A DNA stretch of 64,000 bases from Spiroplasma endosymbiont of 'Nebria riversi' (GTDB lineage Bacteria; Bacillota_I; Bacilli_A; Mycoplasmatales; Nriv7): contig NZ_CP065193.1 of NCBI RefSeq assembly GCF_018831625.1, forward strand, positions 62,001 to 126,000, read 5' to 3'. Under the pieces are notes generated by a model, which saw only the letters and a list, made by a program, of their open reading frames with translations, was not told the origin of the DNA and searched no databases. Positions 9,291 through 22,082 of this stretch are shown piece after piece. Both the position numbers and the translations under genes were made by a program. Position 1 is the first letter of the stretch; each line of letters opens with the position of its first letter.

Positions 9291-10437
9291 TTTAATTTTG
9301 TATAAAACTCTTGATATTTATTGAATATACTTAATTTTAGGTATATTTTTAATATGATAGGGGTGGGTAATAATTATGGAAAAAATAATTCAAGAACTAG
9401 TAAATACTTTAACAGATGATCAATTTTTAGAATTTTATGAAAAAGTCAAACAACAAGCAGAATTAATAAAAAAAAACAAAAACGTTTAAATGAAATTGAT
9501 CAAAAATTTAGAGCACAAGGTATTAAATGCCCTAAATGTGAATCTTACCATTGCGTTAAAAATGGACATAATTCAGAAGGAAAACAAAAATATTTATGTA
9601 AAAATTGCCGTGCAAGTTTTGACGCTTTTCGTAATCATTTTATTTATTGAAGTCATTTAAATTATTAACAATGAAATTTATTGATTCAAATTTCATTGTT
9701 GGGGCAATCTAGTAAAACAATTTCTCGTTTTATTAAAACTATATTAAAAACCGCTTGATATAATCGTCAAAAATTAATGAAATCAAAACAATTAGAAAAT
9801 ACCCAATTAAAATTTAAAAAATTATCTGGTAAAATCCAAATCGATGAAACATTTATTAAAGAAATTCATAAAGGAAATTTCAAACATAAAACTGATCCAC
9901 GAAGAATTCACCTTGACCCATTCGCAACTAATACTAAATGCTGTATTCAAATGGCGGTTGATAATAATAACAATATTTATGTTAAATCCACAAACACCAA
10001 ACGTTTACAAAAACAATGAGTTATTGAAAATATGAACAAAGAATTAATTAACCAAAATTCAATTATTACTTCTGATATGCAAAAATTATATTTTTTATTA
10101 GCAAAACAAAAACAAATTCTACTTTATGTGTAACTAAAACAACAATTAATCCTGAAGCTATTTATCGTAACTTAAATAAAATCAGTAAATTACAATCTAG
10201 TCTTGAAGAAGCCTTAATTCATTATCAAGGCTTAGGTTTTACTAATATTCAAAATTATTTAAATCTCTGAAAATTAAAATACCAACATAAGGGTTTAACT
10301 CCAAACCAACAAACAGTGGTATTATATTTTAATGTATAAAAAATTAAAGTAAAAATAGTAATTTTACATAAAAGCCTTTTAAAATTATCAAGTTGATGAT
10401 TTTTTTTATTTTATCAAGAGTTTTCGACAAAATTAAA
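9291..10437 (+). mobile_element. IS1595-like element, copy c
   Basis: Same terminal repeats as copy a (TTTAATTTTGT... and ...ACAAAATTAAA). No clear target duplication is visible; the left flank is a T-run and the right flank begins ATATAAT. The element is nearly full length. Confidence 0.8.
9376..10339 (+). pseudogene. IS1595-like transposase, broken
   Basis: Two additional A residues near 9470 shift the frame. A Glu codon has become TAA in the segment HLNYEQW (near 9664), and a further indel occurs near 10105. Zinc-ribbon and QIDETF regions remain. Confidence 0.85.
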
Positions 10438-10508
10438 ATATAATAATGCAAAAATAAACATAAAATTTGCTAGATGAATAAAAAATACATAGCTTTTACC
10501 ATTTTTTT

Positions 10509-10847
10509 TCATTTTATTTTTGCAACATAAGTTAAACAATTATAAATATGAAAAATACTATCGTTATAATAATCACTAGTTTTAATATTAACTTCTTGTT
10601 TATAATATTTAAAATTAAAATAACGCGTCGTTACTTTAGTTATTTTAATTTTAAAATGATATTTTTCTTGACGAAAAATAGCTTCTAAATATTCACCACC
10701 ATCACGATTTTTACTATTACCTTTTTTAATAAAAGAAAATATCAATCACAATAAAGATAAAGTCAGATAAGCAACAAAAATAATCCCTAATAAAAAACTA
10801 ATAAGAATAAATAAATCTTGATTAACAATTTCTAAATGATTTCACAT
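10509..10847 (-). CDS. Small membrane protein of unknown function after folD
   Basis: A 112-residue protein that needs TGA as Trp. The N-terminal third has two membrane segments (about residues 10-28 and 30-40), and the remainder is hydrophilic and beta-prone (GEYLEAIFRQEKYHFKIKI). It starts 6 bases after the folD stop, so it is very likely co-transcribed with it. I do not recognise a family. Confidence 0.6.
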
Positions 10848-10853
10848 AAATTA

Positions 10854-11759
10854 CTACTCCACAATTAAAGTTTTATTATTCATATTAACAACATTCAAAT
10901 TTTTCTTATTCATATTAATAACATACAAGTCATAAACATTAGTTACTAACATTGCAATTGTCATTGGCCCAATACCACCAGGAACCGGAGTAATATAACT
11001 AACTTTTTCTTTAACCATATCAAACTTAATATCACCACAAATCCGATTTGTTTCCAAATTACGAACAATAGCCGCATCAACTACAATCGTATTAGCTTTA
11101 ACCATTGTTTCATCAATTAAATTAGCAACACCAACAGCACTAATAACAATATCGCTACCAATCGTATGCTTTTTTAAATCAACAGTATTTTCATTACATA
11201 ATGTAACTGTTGCTCCTAAATGGTGCAACATAATAGCCAAAGGTTTACCAACAAGATTACTTGTCCCCACCATTGTAACCGTTTTTTTAAAAACATCAAT
11301 ATTATATGCTTCTAACAGTTTAATTACTCCTAATGGGGTACAAGGAGCAATCGTTTTTAACCCTTGAAATAACTTACCTGCATTAATATAATGTAAACCA
11401 TCAGCATCTTTACGAGCATTAATATGATCTAAAATCCGATTTTTATTAAGATGTTTAGGTAATGGTAACTGCACCAAAATCGCATCAACCGTATCATCAT
11501 TATTTACTTTATTAATTACTGTTAATAAATCCTGCTCACTAACATTTTCATTAAACGTTTTTAAACTAACTTGAATTTCTAACTTTTCACAAACTTTTAT
11601 TTTGTGATTAACATATACTTTTGATGCTTCTTCTGTTCCCACCAAAAATACTACTAAATGCGGTTTTCGTAAATTTTTTTCTAAATAATTACTAATATTG
11701 TTTTTCAAATTATTTTGAATATCATTAGCAATCACTTTTCCATCCATTATAACTGCCAT
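10854..11759 (-). CDS. folD: Methylene-tetrahydrofolate dehydrogenase / methenyl-THF cyclohydrolase
   Basis: FolD interconverts 5,10-methylene-THF, methenyl-THF and 10-formyl-THF in the cytoplasm. The 301 residues contain the family signatures YVNHKIKVCEKL, VQLPLPKH, DGLHYINAGKLF, PCTPLGVIKLL and TPVPGGIGPMTIAML. The dinucleotide loop reads GTSNLVGKP, with T in place of the usual R. The protein is about 15 residues longer than usual because of an Asn/Lys-rich tail (after residue 283) containing a short repeated motif. A GGAG site precedes the ATG. It pairs functionally with the 5-formyl-THF cyclo-ligase at 36163. It lies 11 bases after the ktrB stop on the same strand. Confidence 0.93.
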   Translation of the reverse strand: MAVIMDGKVIANDIQNNLKNNISNYLEKNLRKPHLVVFLVGTEEASKVYVNHKIKVCEKLEIQVSLKTFNENVSEQDLLTVINKVNNDDTVDAILVQLPLPKHLNKNRILDHINARKDADGLHYINAGKLFQGLKTIAPCTPLGVIKLLEAYNIDVFKKTVTMVGTSNLVGKPLAIMLHHLGATVTLCNENTVDLKKHTIGSDIVISAVGVANLIDETMVKANTIVVDAAIVRNLETNRICGDIKFDMVKEKVSYITPVPGGIGPMTIAMLVTNVYDLYVINMNKKNLNVVNMNNKTLIVE

Positions 11760-11770
11760 TATATTTTCTC

Positions 11771-13522
11771 CTAACCAATAGGCACATCTTGTTCTAAATA
11801 TGCAAATCGTTCAATTTCATTTTTTCTTGCTGCTAATAATAAAGTATTTGATACTCCTAATTGACCAATAAACATTAAACTAATTAAAAATAATTTACTT
11901 ATAACACTATAATCAGAAAAACTTAGGCCAAAATCAGGAATCATTGTTAAACCTGCCGTTCCAAATGCCGATGAAGATATAAACAAAGCCTCAACAATCG
12001 GCACCTGCACATTTTCGCTAATAATAATTAAAGACGCCAAAAAGACAATTAAAATCGCCATAATAAAAACTGCTGTTGCGCGTTTTGCTGTCTCATTAGG
12101 AACTTTAGCCTTAAACATATTAATATTATTTTTTCGTGTCGCACTAGCAATAATACTCACCATAACTAATGCTAGCGTTGTCGTTCTAATTCCACCACCA
12201 GTAGAACTAGGTGACGCTCCAATTCACATCAAAATCGAAAAAATAAACTTTGAGGGCGATTTAAAATAACTAATATCAATCGTGCTATATCCAGCACTTC
12301 TTGTTGAAAAAGTATTAAAAATAATCGCCATTAAAGTTTCAGCATTAGTATTAGTAACATTTCTAATACCACCATTAATAAAAGTATTACTAAGCTTTGT
12401 TGGCACAAAATATTCAACCAAAATTACTGCTAAAATACCAATAAAAGAAATTGAAAAATAGTATATCACACTTATTTTAGTAAATAATGAAAAATTAACT
12501 TTAATACCACGATAACGCGCCACTGATTTTTGCTTTAAATCATAAAAAACAGGATAACCAATACCACCAATAATCAGTTGAACTAAAAAAACTACTTGAA
12601 CAAAATATTGTGTCCGATAGGGACTTAAAGAATTAGGACCAATAATATCAAAACCAGCATTATTAGTAGCTGAAACCGAATGAAAAATTCCTGATCAAAA
12701 ACTACTACCAAAATTTCGATAGGTAACATTAAAATTCTTAGTAATTAATTGTTGCAAATAATCATTATCAATTATTTGTAAAAATCCTACAACATTATTA
12801 TTATATTTATTAGTAACACCATTAATAATTCGTGCTAATTCATTAGGAAATTCCTTGCCCGCAGTAACAAAATTTTCTCAATCAGAAACCTTAGTAATTA
12901 ACATTTCTTTAAATTTATCTGGCGTGTTAAACGATTTTCCTAATAGTTCAATAATCGAATTAATTGATTGTGATTTTAAAGAATCTAAATAATCAATCGG
13001 TGTAAAATAAAAATAAAAAAATAACATCACGCCACCAGTAATTTCCACAATTGCTAAAACATAAAAAGCATTTTTAATTAACTGGACAGTGCCACCAAGT
13101 TTAGTATTACCTCTTTCTGATTGCAAAAGCATTCTTTCTTCAATACTAATGTTTTTTCCAATTACAATAAACAAAATAATCTTTAAAGTCATAATTCCAA
13201 TACCACCAATTTGAATTAGCAACAATAAAACAATTTGACCAAAAAAAGTTAAGTCTTTAGCTGGCGATATTAAACTTAATCCAGTATCAGAAAATGCACT
13301 TGAAGCAGTAAACAATGCTGTTAAAAAATTTCATTGATAAGTCTTACTAACAGCTCAAGGTGTCATTAATAAAATTGTTCCCACCAAAACAGCATATAAA
13401 TAATTTCGCAAAATTTTCTTATTAACAGTATTACCAATAAAAATATTTTTAAAAACTTGACCAAGTTTTTTAAATCAAGTAAGATATTTTTTATTATTAG
13501 AAAATTTATCAATATCTTTCAT
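11771..13522 (-). CDS. ktrB: Potassium channel subunit of the Ktr/Trk uptake system
   Basis: KtrB forms the K+-conducting membrane dimer gated by KtrA. The 583-residue frame depends on TGA=Trp. Four pore loops are visible with their selectivity glycines: SSAFSDTGLS, SATNNAGFD, FSTRSAGYS and SSAFGTAGLT, each preceded and followed by membrane helices. At 583 residues it is longer than typical KtrB (about 450), owing to a hydrophilic insertion around residues 160-225. The start ATG is chosen for GAGGG 7 bases upstream. A -10-like TATAAT lies at 13561-13566, immediately next to tandem IS tips. The partner ktrA is divergent on the other side of an IS element. Confidence 0.92.
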
Positions 13523-13560
13523 TCTGACCCTCGCGATGCCGATTACTTGTTTATTACCCA

Positions 13561-13566
13561 ATTATA
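13561..13566 (-). promoter_or_regulatory. -10 element of the ktrB promoter
   Basis: TATAAT on the minus strand, 39 bases before the ktrB start. The -35 position falls in tandem IS-tip sequence and reads ACAAAA, so the original -35 may have been lost or replaced. Confidence 0.45.
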
Positions 13567-13577
13567 CTATACTTAGA

Positions 13578-13640
13578 TTTTAATTTTGTAGAAAACTCTT
13601 TTAATTTTGTAGAAAACTCTTTTAATTTTGTAAAAAACTC
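13578..13640 (+). repeat. Three tandem 21-base copies of the IS1595-like tip
   Basis: Units at 13578-13598, 13599-13619 and 13620-13640 all begin TTTTAATTTTGTA and end AAAACTC or AAAAACTC. The third is the true left end of the IS at 13621. The extra tips probably arose from repeated insertion or slippage at the element end. Confidence 0.85.
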
Positions 13641-14763
13641 TTGATATTTATTGAATATACCTAATTTTAGGTATATTTTTAATATGATAGAGGTGGATAA
13701 TAATTATGGAAAAAATAATTCAAGAACTAGTAAATACTTTAACAGATGATCAATTTTTAGAATTTTATGAAAAAGTAAAACAACAAGCAGAATTAATAAA
13801 AAAACAAAAACGTTTAAATGAAATTGATCAAAAATTTAGAGCGCGAGGTATTAAATGCCCTAAATGTGAATCTTACCATTGCGTTAAAAATGGACATAAT
13901 TCAGAAGGAAAACAAAAATATTTATGTAAAAATTGCCATGCAAGTTTTGACGCTTTTCGTAATCATTTTATTTATTGAAGTCATTTAAATTATGAACAAT
14001 GAAATTTATTGATTCAAATTTCATTGTTGGGGCAATCTAGTAAAACAATTTCTCGTTTTATTAAAACTACATTAAAAACTGCTTGATATAATCGTCAAAA
14101 ATTAATGAAATCAAAACAATTAGAAAATACCCAATTAAAATTTAAAAAATTATCTGGTAAAATCCAAATCGATGAAACATTTATTAAAGAAATTCATAAA
14201 GGAAATTTCAAACATAAAACTGATCCACGAAGAATTCACCTTGACCCATTTGCGAATAATACTAAATGCTGTATTCAAATAGCAGTTGATAATAATAACA
14301 ATATTTATGTTAAATCCACAAACACCAAACGTTTACAAAAACAATGAGTTATTGAAAATATGAACAAAGAATTAATTAACCAAAATTCAATTATTACTTC
14401 TGATATGCAAAAATTATATTTTTTAGTAGCAAAACAAACAAATTCTACTTTATGTGTAACTAAAACAACAATTAATCCTGAAGCTAGTTATCGTAACTTA
14501 AATAAAATCAGTAAATTACAATCTAGTCTTAAAGAAGCCTTAATTCATTATCATGGTTTAGGTTTTACTAATATTCAAAATTATTTAAATCTCTGAAAAT
14601 GAAAATACCAACATAAGGGTTTAACTCCAAACCAACAAACAGCGGTATTATATTTTAATGTATAAAAAATTAAAGTAAAAACAGTAATTTTACATAAAAG
14701 CCTTTTAAAATTATCAAGTTGATGATTTTTTTTATTTTATCAAGAGTTTTCTACAAAATTAAA
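13621..14763 (+). mobile_element. IS1595-like element, copy d, apparently complete
   Basis: It has both terminal repeats and an uninterrupted transposase. It is the only one of the seven copies here with both ends and an intact gene, so it is the candidate autonomous element. It sits in the ktrB-ktrA intergenic region. Confidence 0.85.
13706..14665 (+). CDS. IS1595/ISXO2-like transposase, intact
   Basis: A 319-residue frame open under code 4, starting after GAGGTGGATAATAATT. Residues 48-75 form a zinc ribbon (CPKCESYHCVKNG, then CKNC). Residues 30-48 are Lys-rich, and the DDE-type core begins at QIDETF, with TSDMQKLYF as the likely second acidic motif. It would cut and join the element ends. 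The zinc ribbon followed by an RNase H-like core is typical of the IS1/IS1595 group; the family name is from memory of this architecture. Confidence 0.8.
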
Positions 14764-14769
14764 AATTTT

Positions 14770-14911
14770 TCATTGTGTAAAAATTCAATAATATGATAAC
14801 GAATAAAAATGACAATAACAAGAAAGGCAGGGTTAGTTTAGTAATTAAATAATATAATTAGCTGATTGTTTTATTTCTTCAAAGCAATACCTAAGAAAAC
14901 TAAACACAACC
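14770..14911 (+). repeat. Solo right end of an ISLre2 element
   Basis: The sequence from AAAAATTCAATAATATGATAA through GGCAGGGTTAGTTTAG to CTAAACACAACC matches the 3' ends of the ISLre2 elements (for example 31502-31655). No transposase is attached, because IS1595-like copy d lies immediately upstream. Confidence 0.75.
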
Positions 14912-14950
14912 ATTAAAATACTTAGATTATTATTTTAAGATAAAATATAG

Positions 14951-14956
14951 TATAAT
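14951..14956 (+). promoter_or_regulatory. -10 element of the ktrA promoter
   Basis: TATAAT 41 bases before the ktrA start. No good -35 is visible at 17-18 bases. The upstream DNA is the ISLre2 end, so the promoter has been brought close to mobile sequence. Confidence 0.45.
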
Positions 14957-14996
14957 TTTGTGGTAATAGTTTCAAATATATAAGAGGTGTTAAATA

Positions 14997-15686
14997 ATGG
15001 CGGCAAAAGAATTTTGTATAATTGGTTTAGGTAATTTCGGCACAGCAGTTGCAGAAACATTAGCATCAATGAACCACAATGTCATTGTTATTGATCAAGA
15101 TAATAGTAAAATCAGAAAAATTACGGGAAATTTTGCTAACATTAACGGCTACGAATTAGATGCCACTGACTTAGAAGCATTAGAAAGTATTGGAATTAAA
15201 AATATTAATGACATTATTATTGCTATCGGTAGCAATATTCAATCATCAGTTCTAGTAGCTGTTAACCTAAAAGAATTAGAAACCACCAATATCATTGCTA
15301 AAGCTATTAACAATCCTCATGAAAAGATTTTACGAGCAATTGGGATTAATCAAATTGTCAAACCCGATATTTCATCAGGAAGACAAACTGCTCTAAAAGC
15401 CCTATGAGGTCTAGAGGTTGACATTAAAGATGTTGATGGTGAATTTAGCATTAGTTTAGTTGAAGCCACAAATAAAATTATCTTAGGGAAACCCCTTGAA
15501 GAAATCAAACTAATTAACAACAAAAGAGTTAACATTATTCACATTAAACACAACAAAAAAATTATCTTGCCCGATGCTGATACCATTCTTAGATATGGCG
15601 ACGAAGTTCTATTCATTGCTAAAAACAAATACATCCAAGAAATTCACGAATACATTACGGGAACAAAAGAAACCGAAGATATTTAA
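14997..15686 (+). CDS. ktrA: Ktr/Trk potassium uptake regulatory subunit
   Basis: KtrA is the cytoplasmic RCK ring that gates KtrB in response to nucleotide. The 229 residues begin with a Rossmann fold (IIGLGNFGTAVAE, GxGxxG), followed by the acidic ribose-binding VIDQD. A C-terminal RCK_C/TrkA-C domain covers about residues 140-220. One Trp is encoded by TGA at 15407-15409. The start follows AGAGG. A terminator shared with the convergent gatB lies right after the stop. It is normally adjacent to ktrB; here an IS element and an ISLre2 end separate them. Confidence 0.92.
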
Positions 15687-15714
15687 AAAAACAGCACATT
15701 GTGCTGTTTTTTTG
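15685..15714. terminator. Bidirectional terminator between ktrA and gatB
   Basis: AAAAACAGCAC-ATT-GTGCTGTTTTTTT forms a perfect stem flanked by A and T runs on the two sides, so it can stop transcription from both convergent genes. Confidence 0.85.
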
Positions 15715-15723
15715 TAAACTTAA

Positions 15724-17163
15724 TTATTTACTAATATTTTCAGAAATAATTTCTTCAATAATCCTTTGTCCTATTTCAGGATTAACTTGTCCCTTAGTAA
15801 CTTTCATTAAGTATCCCATATAAAACTTTAACACTCTCTCAGGACGAGAAGGATAATCTTTCAATATTTGTAAGTTTTCCAAAATAAACGGTTTAATTAA
15901 ACTCCTAATTATCTTTTCATCATTTATTTGTTGTAAGTTAAGTTGCTTACTACTCTGCTCAACACTCACATTATTTTCTAGTAAATGTAATAACAATGTC
16001 TTGGCTTGTCTTTGCGATATTTCCTTTCGTTGTAAAATATTAACCATCTGGGCCAAATTAATCGGTGTTAACTGAGTATCTAATAAAGAAGCATCTTTTT
16101 GTTTCAAATAAGCACTAATATCACCAATAAGCATATTTAACACCAAACGATAATATTTAGTATGTTCAATTGTCTTTTCAAAAAAATTAGTTAATTCAAT
16201 ATCTTGTAACAAAACATTAACTTCATTAATATGCAAACCATATGTTTCTACATAACGAATTTGTTTTTGGGGATACGATTCTGGACTAGTATTAATAACC
16301 TCTTCAATTCAATGCTGTTCTAAAATAATCGGAACTATATTTGATTCGGGAAAATACTTATAATCAACCGTTGACTCTTTAGAACGCATTAAAATTGTTG
16401 TTTTTGTTTTTTCATCAAATCTGCGTGTTTCATTACTCTTTAAAGGCGTTCCTTGATTAATTAAATTAGTTTGTCGTTTAATTTCAAATTCAATCGCTCT
16501 TTTAACATTATTTAAAGAATTTAAATTTTTAACTTCCACGCGTTTAAAAAAATCCTTACTTTCTATCGGTCGTAAAGAAATATTAATATCACAACGAAAT
16601 GAACCTTCACTCATTTTAGCATTACTAACCCCTAAATGTAATAATGTCTTACGCAATGTTTCAATATAATTAATTGCCGTCTCAACATCATAAATAACAG
16701 GTTCACTAACAATCTCAATTAAACCAATTCCCGCCCGATTATAATCTAACAAAGTAATATTATCTAAATGAATTTGTTTAGCGGTATCTTCTTCTAAATG
16801 CAACCGCGTAATCAAAATATCTTGTTGCACATTGTTAGTAGTAATCGTTAATTTACCATTACTACCAATCGGATTATTTTGTTGGGTTATTTGATATCCT
16901 TTAGGTAAATCCGGATAAAAATAATTCTTACGATCAAATGATAATACTGGATTAATTGTCATATTTAACGCTTGACACGCTCTAATAGCTAATACTACTG
17001 CTTGTTTATTAATAGAAGGTAAGCTTCCCGGATAGCCCAAATCAATTTCATTTACTTGACTATTAGGAATACTAGCAAACGTCACCGGACTATTAGAAAA
17101 CATTTTTGTTTTTGTTTTTAACTCAATATGAATTTCAATTCCAATAACAGGTTGTAATTTCAT
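15724..17163 (-). CDS. gatB: Aspartyl/glutamyl-tRNA amidotransferase subunit B
   Basis: GatB is the tRNA-binding kinase subunit that activates Glu-tRNA(Gln) for amidation by GatA. The 479 residues show the family start (VIGIEIHIELKTKTKMF), the motif DLGYPGSLP, SFDRKNYFYPDLPKGYQI and SEGSFRCDINISLRP. The C-terminal tail domain (Yqey-like) follows after about residue 300. It starts 3 bases after the gatA stop, so gatC-gatA-gatB is one operon. The order C-A-B is the usual Firmicute/Mollicute one. Confidence 0.95.
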
Positions 17164-17166
17164 TAT

Positions 17167-18633
17167 TTATTTTTCCTTTCGATGATGACAAGAATTTTCA
17201 AAGTTAATAATTTTTTCAATTCCATAAGCAATATTTAATGCCTTTTGATCAGCAAATGGTAAACAATTAATTGTCATTCCAAATGGCAATTCATTTACTA
17301 AACCAATAGGAATTGTGATTGAAGGCGCACCCGAAAAATTAGCTAATAACAATGCATCATTTGTTAAGTTATTAACATCACTTAACTCTAATTTATGATT
17401 AATAGTTTTCTCAATTGTCGGAGCATCACCACCAGATGCTGACAATAACAGTCCATCATAATCAGTAAAAATTTTTTCAAAGTGATCAACAATTTTTCGT
17501 CGCACCTTTTTTGCTTGCAAAAATAATTCCTGTTGATTTGCTTGTGCCAAAGCATATGCCCCAATAACATATCTTCTTTTAACTGTCTTTCCCAATACAC
17601 TACGACTTTTAATCATAATATTTTGATAAGAATCATCATCTTTACTAATTCGTTTCCCAAAATTAATTGCTGTTAAATTACTTTGCGAACTAGTAGCTTC
17701 CGCAAACGAAATAACCATATAAACTGGTAATAATGACTTTAATAAATCAAGGGGAAAATCAATATCCTCAATAAGTAAACCTTGCTCTTTTAATTTACTA
17801 ATTACCGAAGACCACAAAACTCCCGTTAACGGTCGCAAACCATCATTAACCGACTTAATAGTCGCCAAACGATATTTTTTAATATCAGGACTAAGATTTT
17901 GCAAATAATCTTTTTCCTTTGCTTGCTGACTAGTCAAATCATTCGCATCAAACTTAACTGTCGCATCCATAACAATTGCACAATCACGAACAGTATTAGC
18001 GAGCACACCAACAGTATCTAAAGACGGTGCATAGGGGAATAACCCATAGCGAGAAATAAGTCCATAAGTCGGTTTAATACCAACAATCCCTGTATACGAT
18101 GCTGGTTTTCTAATCGAATCACCCGTATCACTTGCCAAGGCAAACGGAACAACACCCAAAGCAACCAACGCCGCGCTTCCTGATGAACTACCTCCCGTAA
18201 TATGATTTTTATTTCACGGATTATAAACAAAACCCGTAAAACTATCCAAACCAGTACCACCCATTCCTAATTCATCAAGCGTTGCTTTAGCAATATTAAC
18301 AGCTTGATAATCATTAATATCTTTAACTACTTTACTATCAAATGTTGGCACAAAATTTTCTAAAATTTTTGTTCCTCCACTAGTTACAATGTTCTTAGTT
18401 GCTAAATTATCTTTAACGGCATAAGGTATAGCAAATAAATAATTATCTTCAGGAATTGGCATTGATTCCAAACGCTTAGCAATGACCATCGCTTCTTCTT
18501 CTAATAATTTAACAACACCGTTATAATGTTCATATTTTTTTGCCTTAGCAATCGCATCACGAACAATTTTAATCGGTGATGTTTTCTTCTGTAATAATTG
18601 CTGATGCAATAATTCAATTGTCATTTTCATCAT
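17167..18633 (-). CDS. gatA: Aspartyl/glutamyl-tRNA amidotransferase subunit A
   Basis: GatA releases ammonia from glutamine and transfers it to Glu-tRNA(Gln). The 488-residue amidase-signature protein contains the catalytic triad region: Lys74 (AVKDN), the Ser-rich loop GGSSSGSAA near residues 147-154 and the nucleophile segment SDTGDSIRKP (Ser173). Two TGA codons encode Trp. The start overlaps the gatC stop by one base (TAATG-like junction at 18633). MKMT two codons later is an alternative start. Confidence 0.95.
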
Positions 18634-18926
18634 TATTCAACCACCCTATTAATAACAATATAATCATCTTTTACTTCTCACGCATTTTGTAAAACAAGTG
18701 ATTGTTCATTAATCATTATATTATCATCTTCGCGTAATAAATGTTGCGAATTTAAAAATGGATAATGCATTGGTTCATAACCCTCCACATCAATTGTCTG
18801 TACTAACTTCATTTGTTCTAAAACAATATAAAACTCTTCTGCTAATAACTTATACTCTTCTTCTTCCAACTCTAGCATTAAATTATTAGTAATTTCTCGT
18901 AATAATCCCGAAGTAATATTTTCCAC
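18633..18926 (-). CDS. gatC: Aspartyl/glutamyl-tRNA amidotransferase subunit C
   Basis: A 97-residue protein that stabilises the GatAB complex. It is recognised by size, position, and a C-terminal part typical of GatC (YEPMHYPFLN..HLLREDD). The frame needs TGA at Trp83, without which it would look 15 residues too short. It lies 6 bases after the ligA stop and overlaps gatA by one base. Confidence 0.88.
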
Positions 18927-18932
18927 TACTAC

Positions 18933-20939
<2,007 letters not shown>

Positions 20940-20963
20940 TCGAGCCACCCCATAATATTTCAC

Positions 20964-20969
20964 CATTAA
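20964..20969 (-). promoter_or_regulatory. Putative -10 of the ligA promoter
   Basis: A TATAAT-like hexamer in the context ATGTTATAATTTAATGG, read on the minus strand about 25-30 bases before the ligA ATG. No convincing -35 was found, so only the -10 is proposed. Confidence 0.35.
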
Positions 20970-21015
20970 ATTATAACATATATTAATTATGACTAATTAC
21001 TTCATAATTTTTTAA

Positions 21016-21241
21016 GGTCGCGTTTAGTTTTCTTAGGTATTGCTTTAAAGAAGTAAAACAATCAGCTAATTATATTATTTAATTACTAAACTAACCATAC
21101 CTTTCTTGTTATTGTCATTTACTACTATTTTATCATATTATTGAATTTTTACACAATGAAAAATTATTAATTTTATTAAATTTTAACTAATATTTTTACT
21201 TACTTAAATCTATTATATTTATTTGTTACAGCATTACCTTT
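21016..21241 (-). repeat. Solo ISLre2 3' end next to prophage copy 2
   Basis: GGTCGCGTTTAGTTTTC through to TTACAGCATTACCTTT matches the last codons and 3' non-coding end of the ISLre2 transposase copies at 51498 and 63246. It stops abruptly where the plectrovirus boundary begins, so the rest of the element was lost or replaced by the viral integration. Confidence 0.8.
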
Positions 21242-21288
21242 AGGGCACATAAAGTTTTGTTAGGTGGGGGAAGATTTGAATAAGTATT

Positions 21289-21320
21289 AAGACAGTCAGC
21301 AATGATTGTCTTTTTATTTT
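21289..21320 (+). terminator. Terminator-like hairpin in the viral control region
   Basis: AAGACAGTCA, loop GCAA, TGATTGTCTT, then TTTATTTT: a 10-base-pair stem (one G-T pair) with a GNRA-type loop and T-rich tail. In the circular viral genome it would lie downstream of the adsorption and lipoprotein genes. Confidence 0.65.
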
Positions 21321-21656
21321 ATAAGGTGTTAAAAATTTGTTCTTTGAAAATTAAATACAAGTGAATTAATAATGTTGGTATGTATTAAAGCACGATAAAT
21401 TGTGGGTGGTCGCCATAACCAAAAGAAGTTTACCAGTTAATAGATAACACCCTATTAGCTATAGCAATTTGTTTCGTTTTGCAATAAAAAAATGAATGGG
21501 TGGATTTCCTAAAAATATACACGCTATTAAATTAGTTCCAAGGGTAGGATGCGGATGTTAAAGTGTAGAAATTTCTATATAGGGGTATTTTAAGTTTAAA
21601 ATTATTAAAATCTTTATTCTTAATAATAAAAAAATAAAATTTACTAGCAAAGCTTG

Positions 21657-21729
21657 TTAAACACTTATATATCGCAGATTTAAGTGTTTAAAAAACTAAG
21701 TTAACTAACTTAGTTAATATAACTTAGTT
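21657..21729 (+). promoter_or_regulatory. Conserved palindromes before the first viral gene (copy 2)
   Basis: TTAAACACTT (21657-21666) pairs with AAGTGTTTAA (21682-21691). ACTAAGTTA (21695-21703) pairs with TAACTTAGT (21706-21714), and a third AACTTAGTT follows at 21721. The array ends about 12 bases before the ribosome site. It could be an operator or origin hairpin. Confidence 0.5.
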
Positions 21730-21753
21730 TATCTATAAGAAAGGTAATTTATT

Positions 21754-22080
21754 ATGAAAAACATTGAAAACATTTTCTTAAATACTAAGAAATATCTTTT
21801 AAAAGAAACACAAAACGCAATGCTTATTAAAGCGCCAAAAATTCCATGATTTAATGAACAAATCGGTATTTGGTTTCCAAAGCGATTTGTTCATAAAGGA
21901 AAATATGAAAATTAGATTTGTGTCAGAATAATCAAGGATAGTAAATATCAAGTAATTTCAATTAATCAAAAAGAAAATGAAACCAAATTAATTAAGGGAC
22001 AAGAATTATTAAGCTTCTTCATTGCCGAAAAAGAAAACAACAAAAAAGATATAAATTATAACTATTTTAAAGGAGTTTAA
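21754..22080 (+). pseudogene. First plectrovirus gene with nonsense codon (copy 2)
   Basis: Same 108-codon length as 5441-5767, but codon 54 is TAG (21913-21915), in the segment GKYEN. All other differences are substitutions. The truncated 53-residue product probably lacks function. Confidence 0.8.
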
Positions 22081-22082
22081 AA

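Larger units (their letters stand above)
21246..21753 (+). other. Plectrovirus non-coding control region (copy 2)
   Basis: About 500 bases without a credible ORF, conserved in copies 1 and 3. It contains a terminator-like hairpin (21289-21316), a GC-richer conserved block (GGGTGGTCGCCATAACC near 21409, GGGTAGGATGCGGATG near 21542) and two palindromes near the first gene. It is the best candidate for the viral origin, promoter and packaging signal. Confidence 0.55.

Noticed and set aside
13578-13640. Tandem 21-base units considered as a plasmid iteron origin
   Set aside because: They are identical to the end of the adjacent IS element, with no replication gene nearby.
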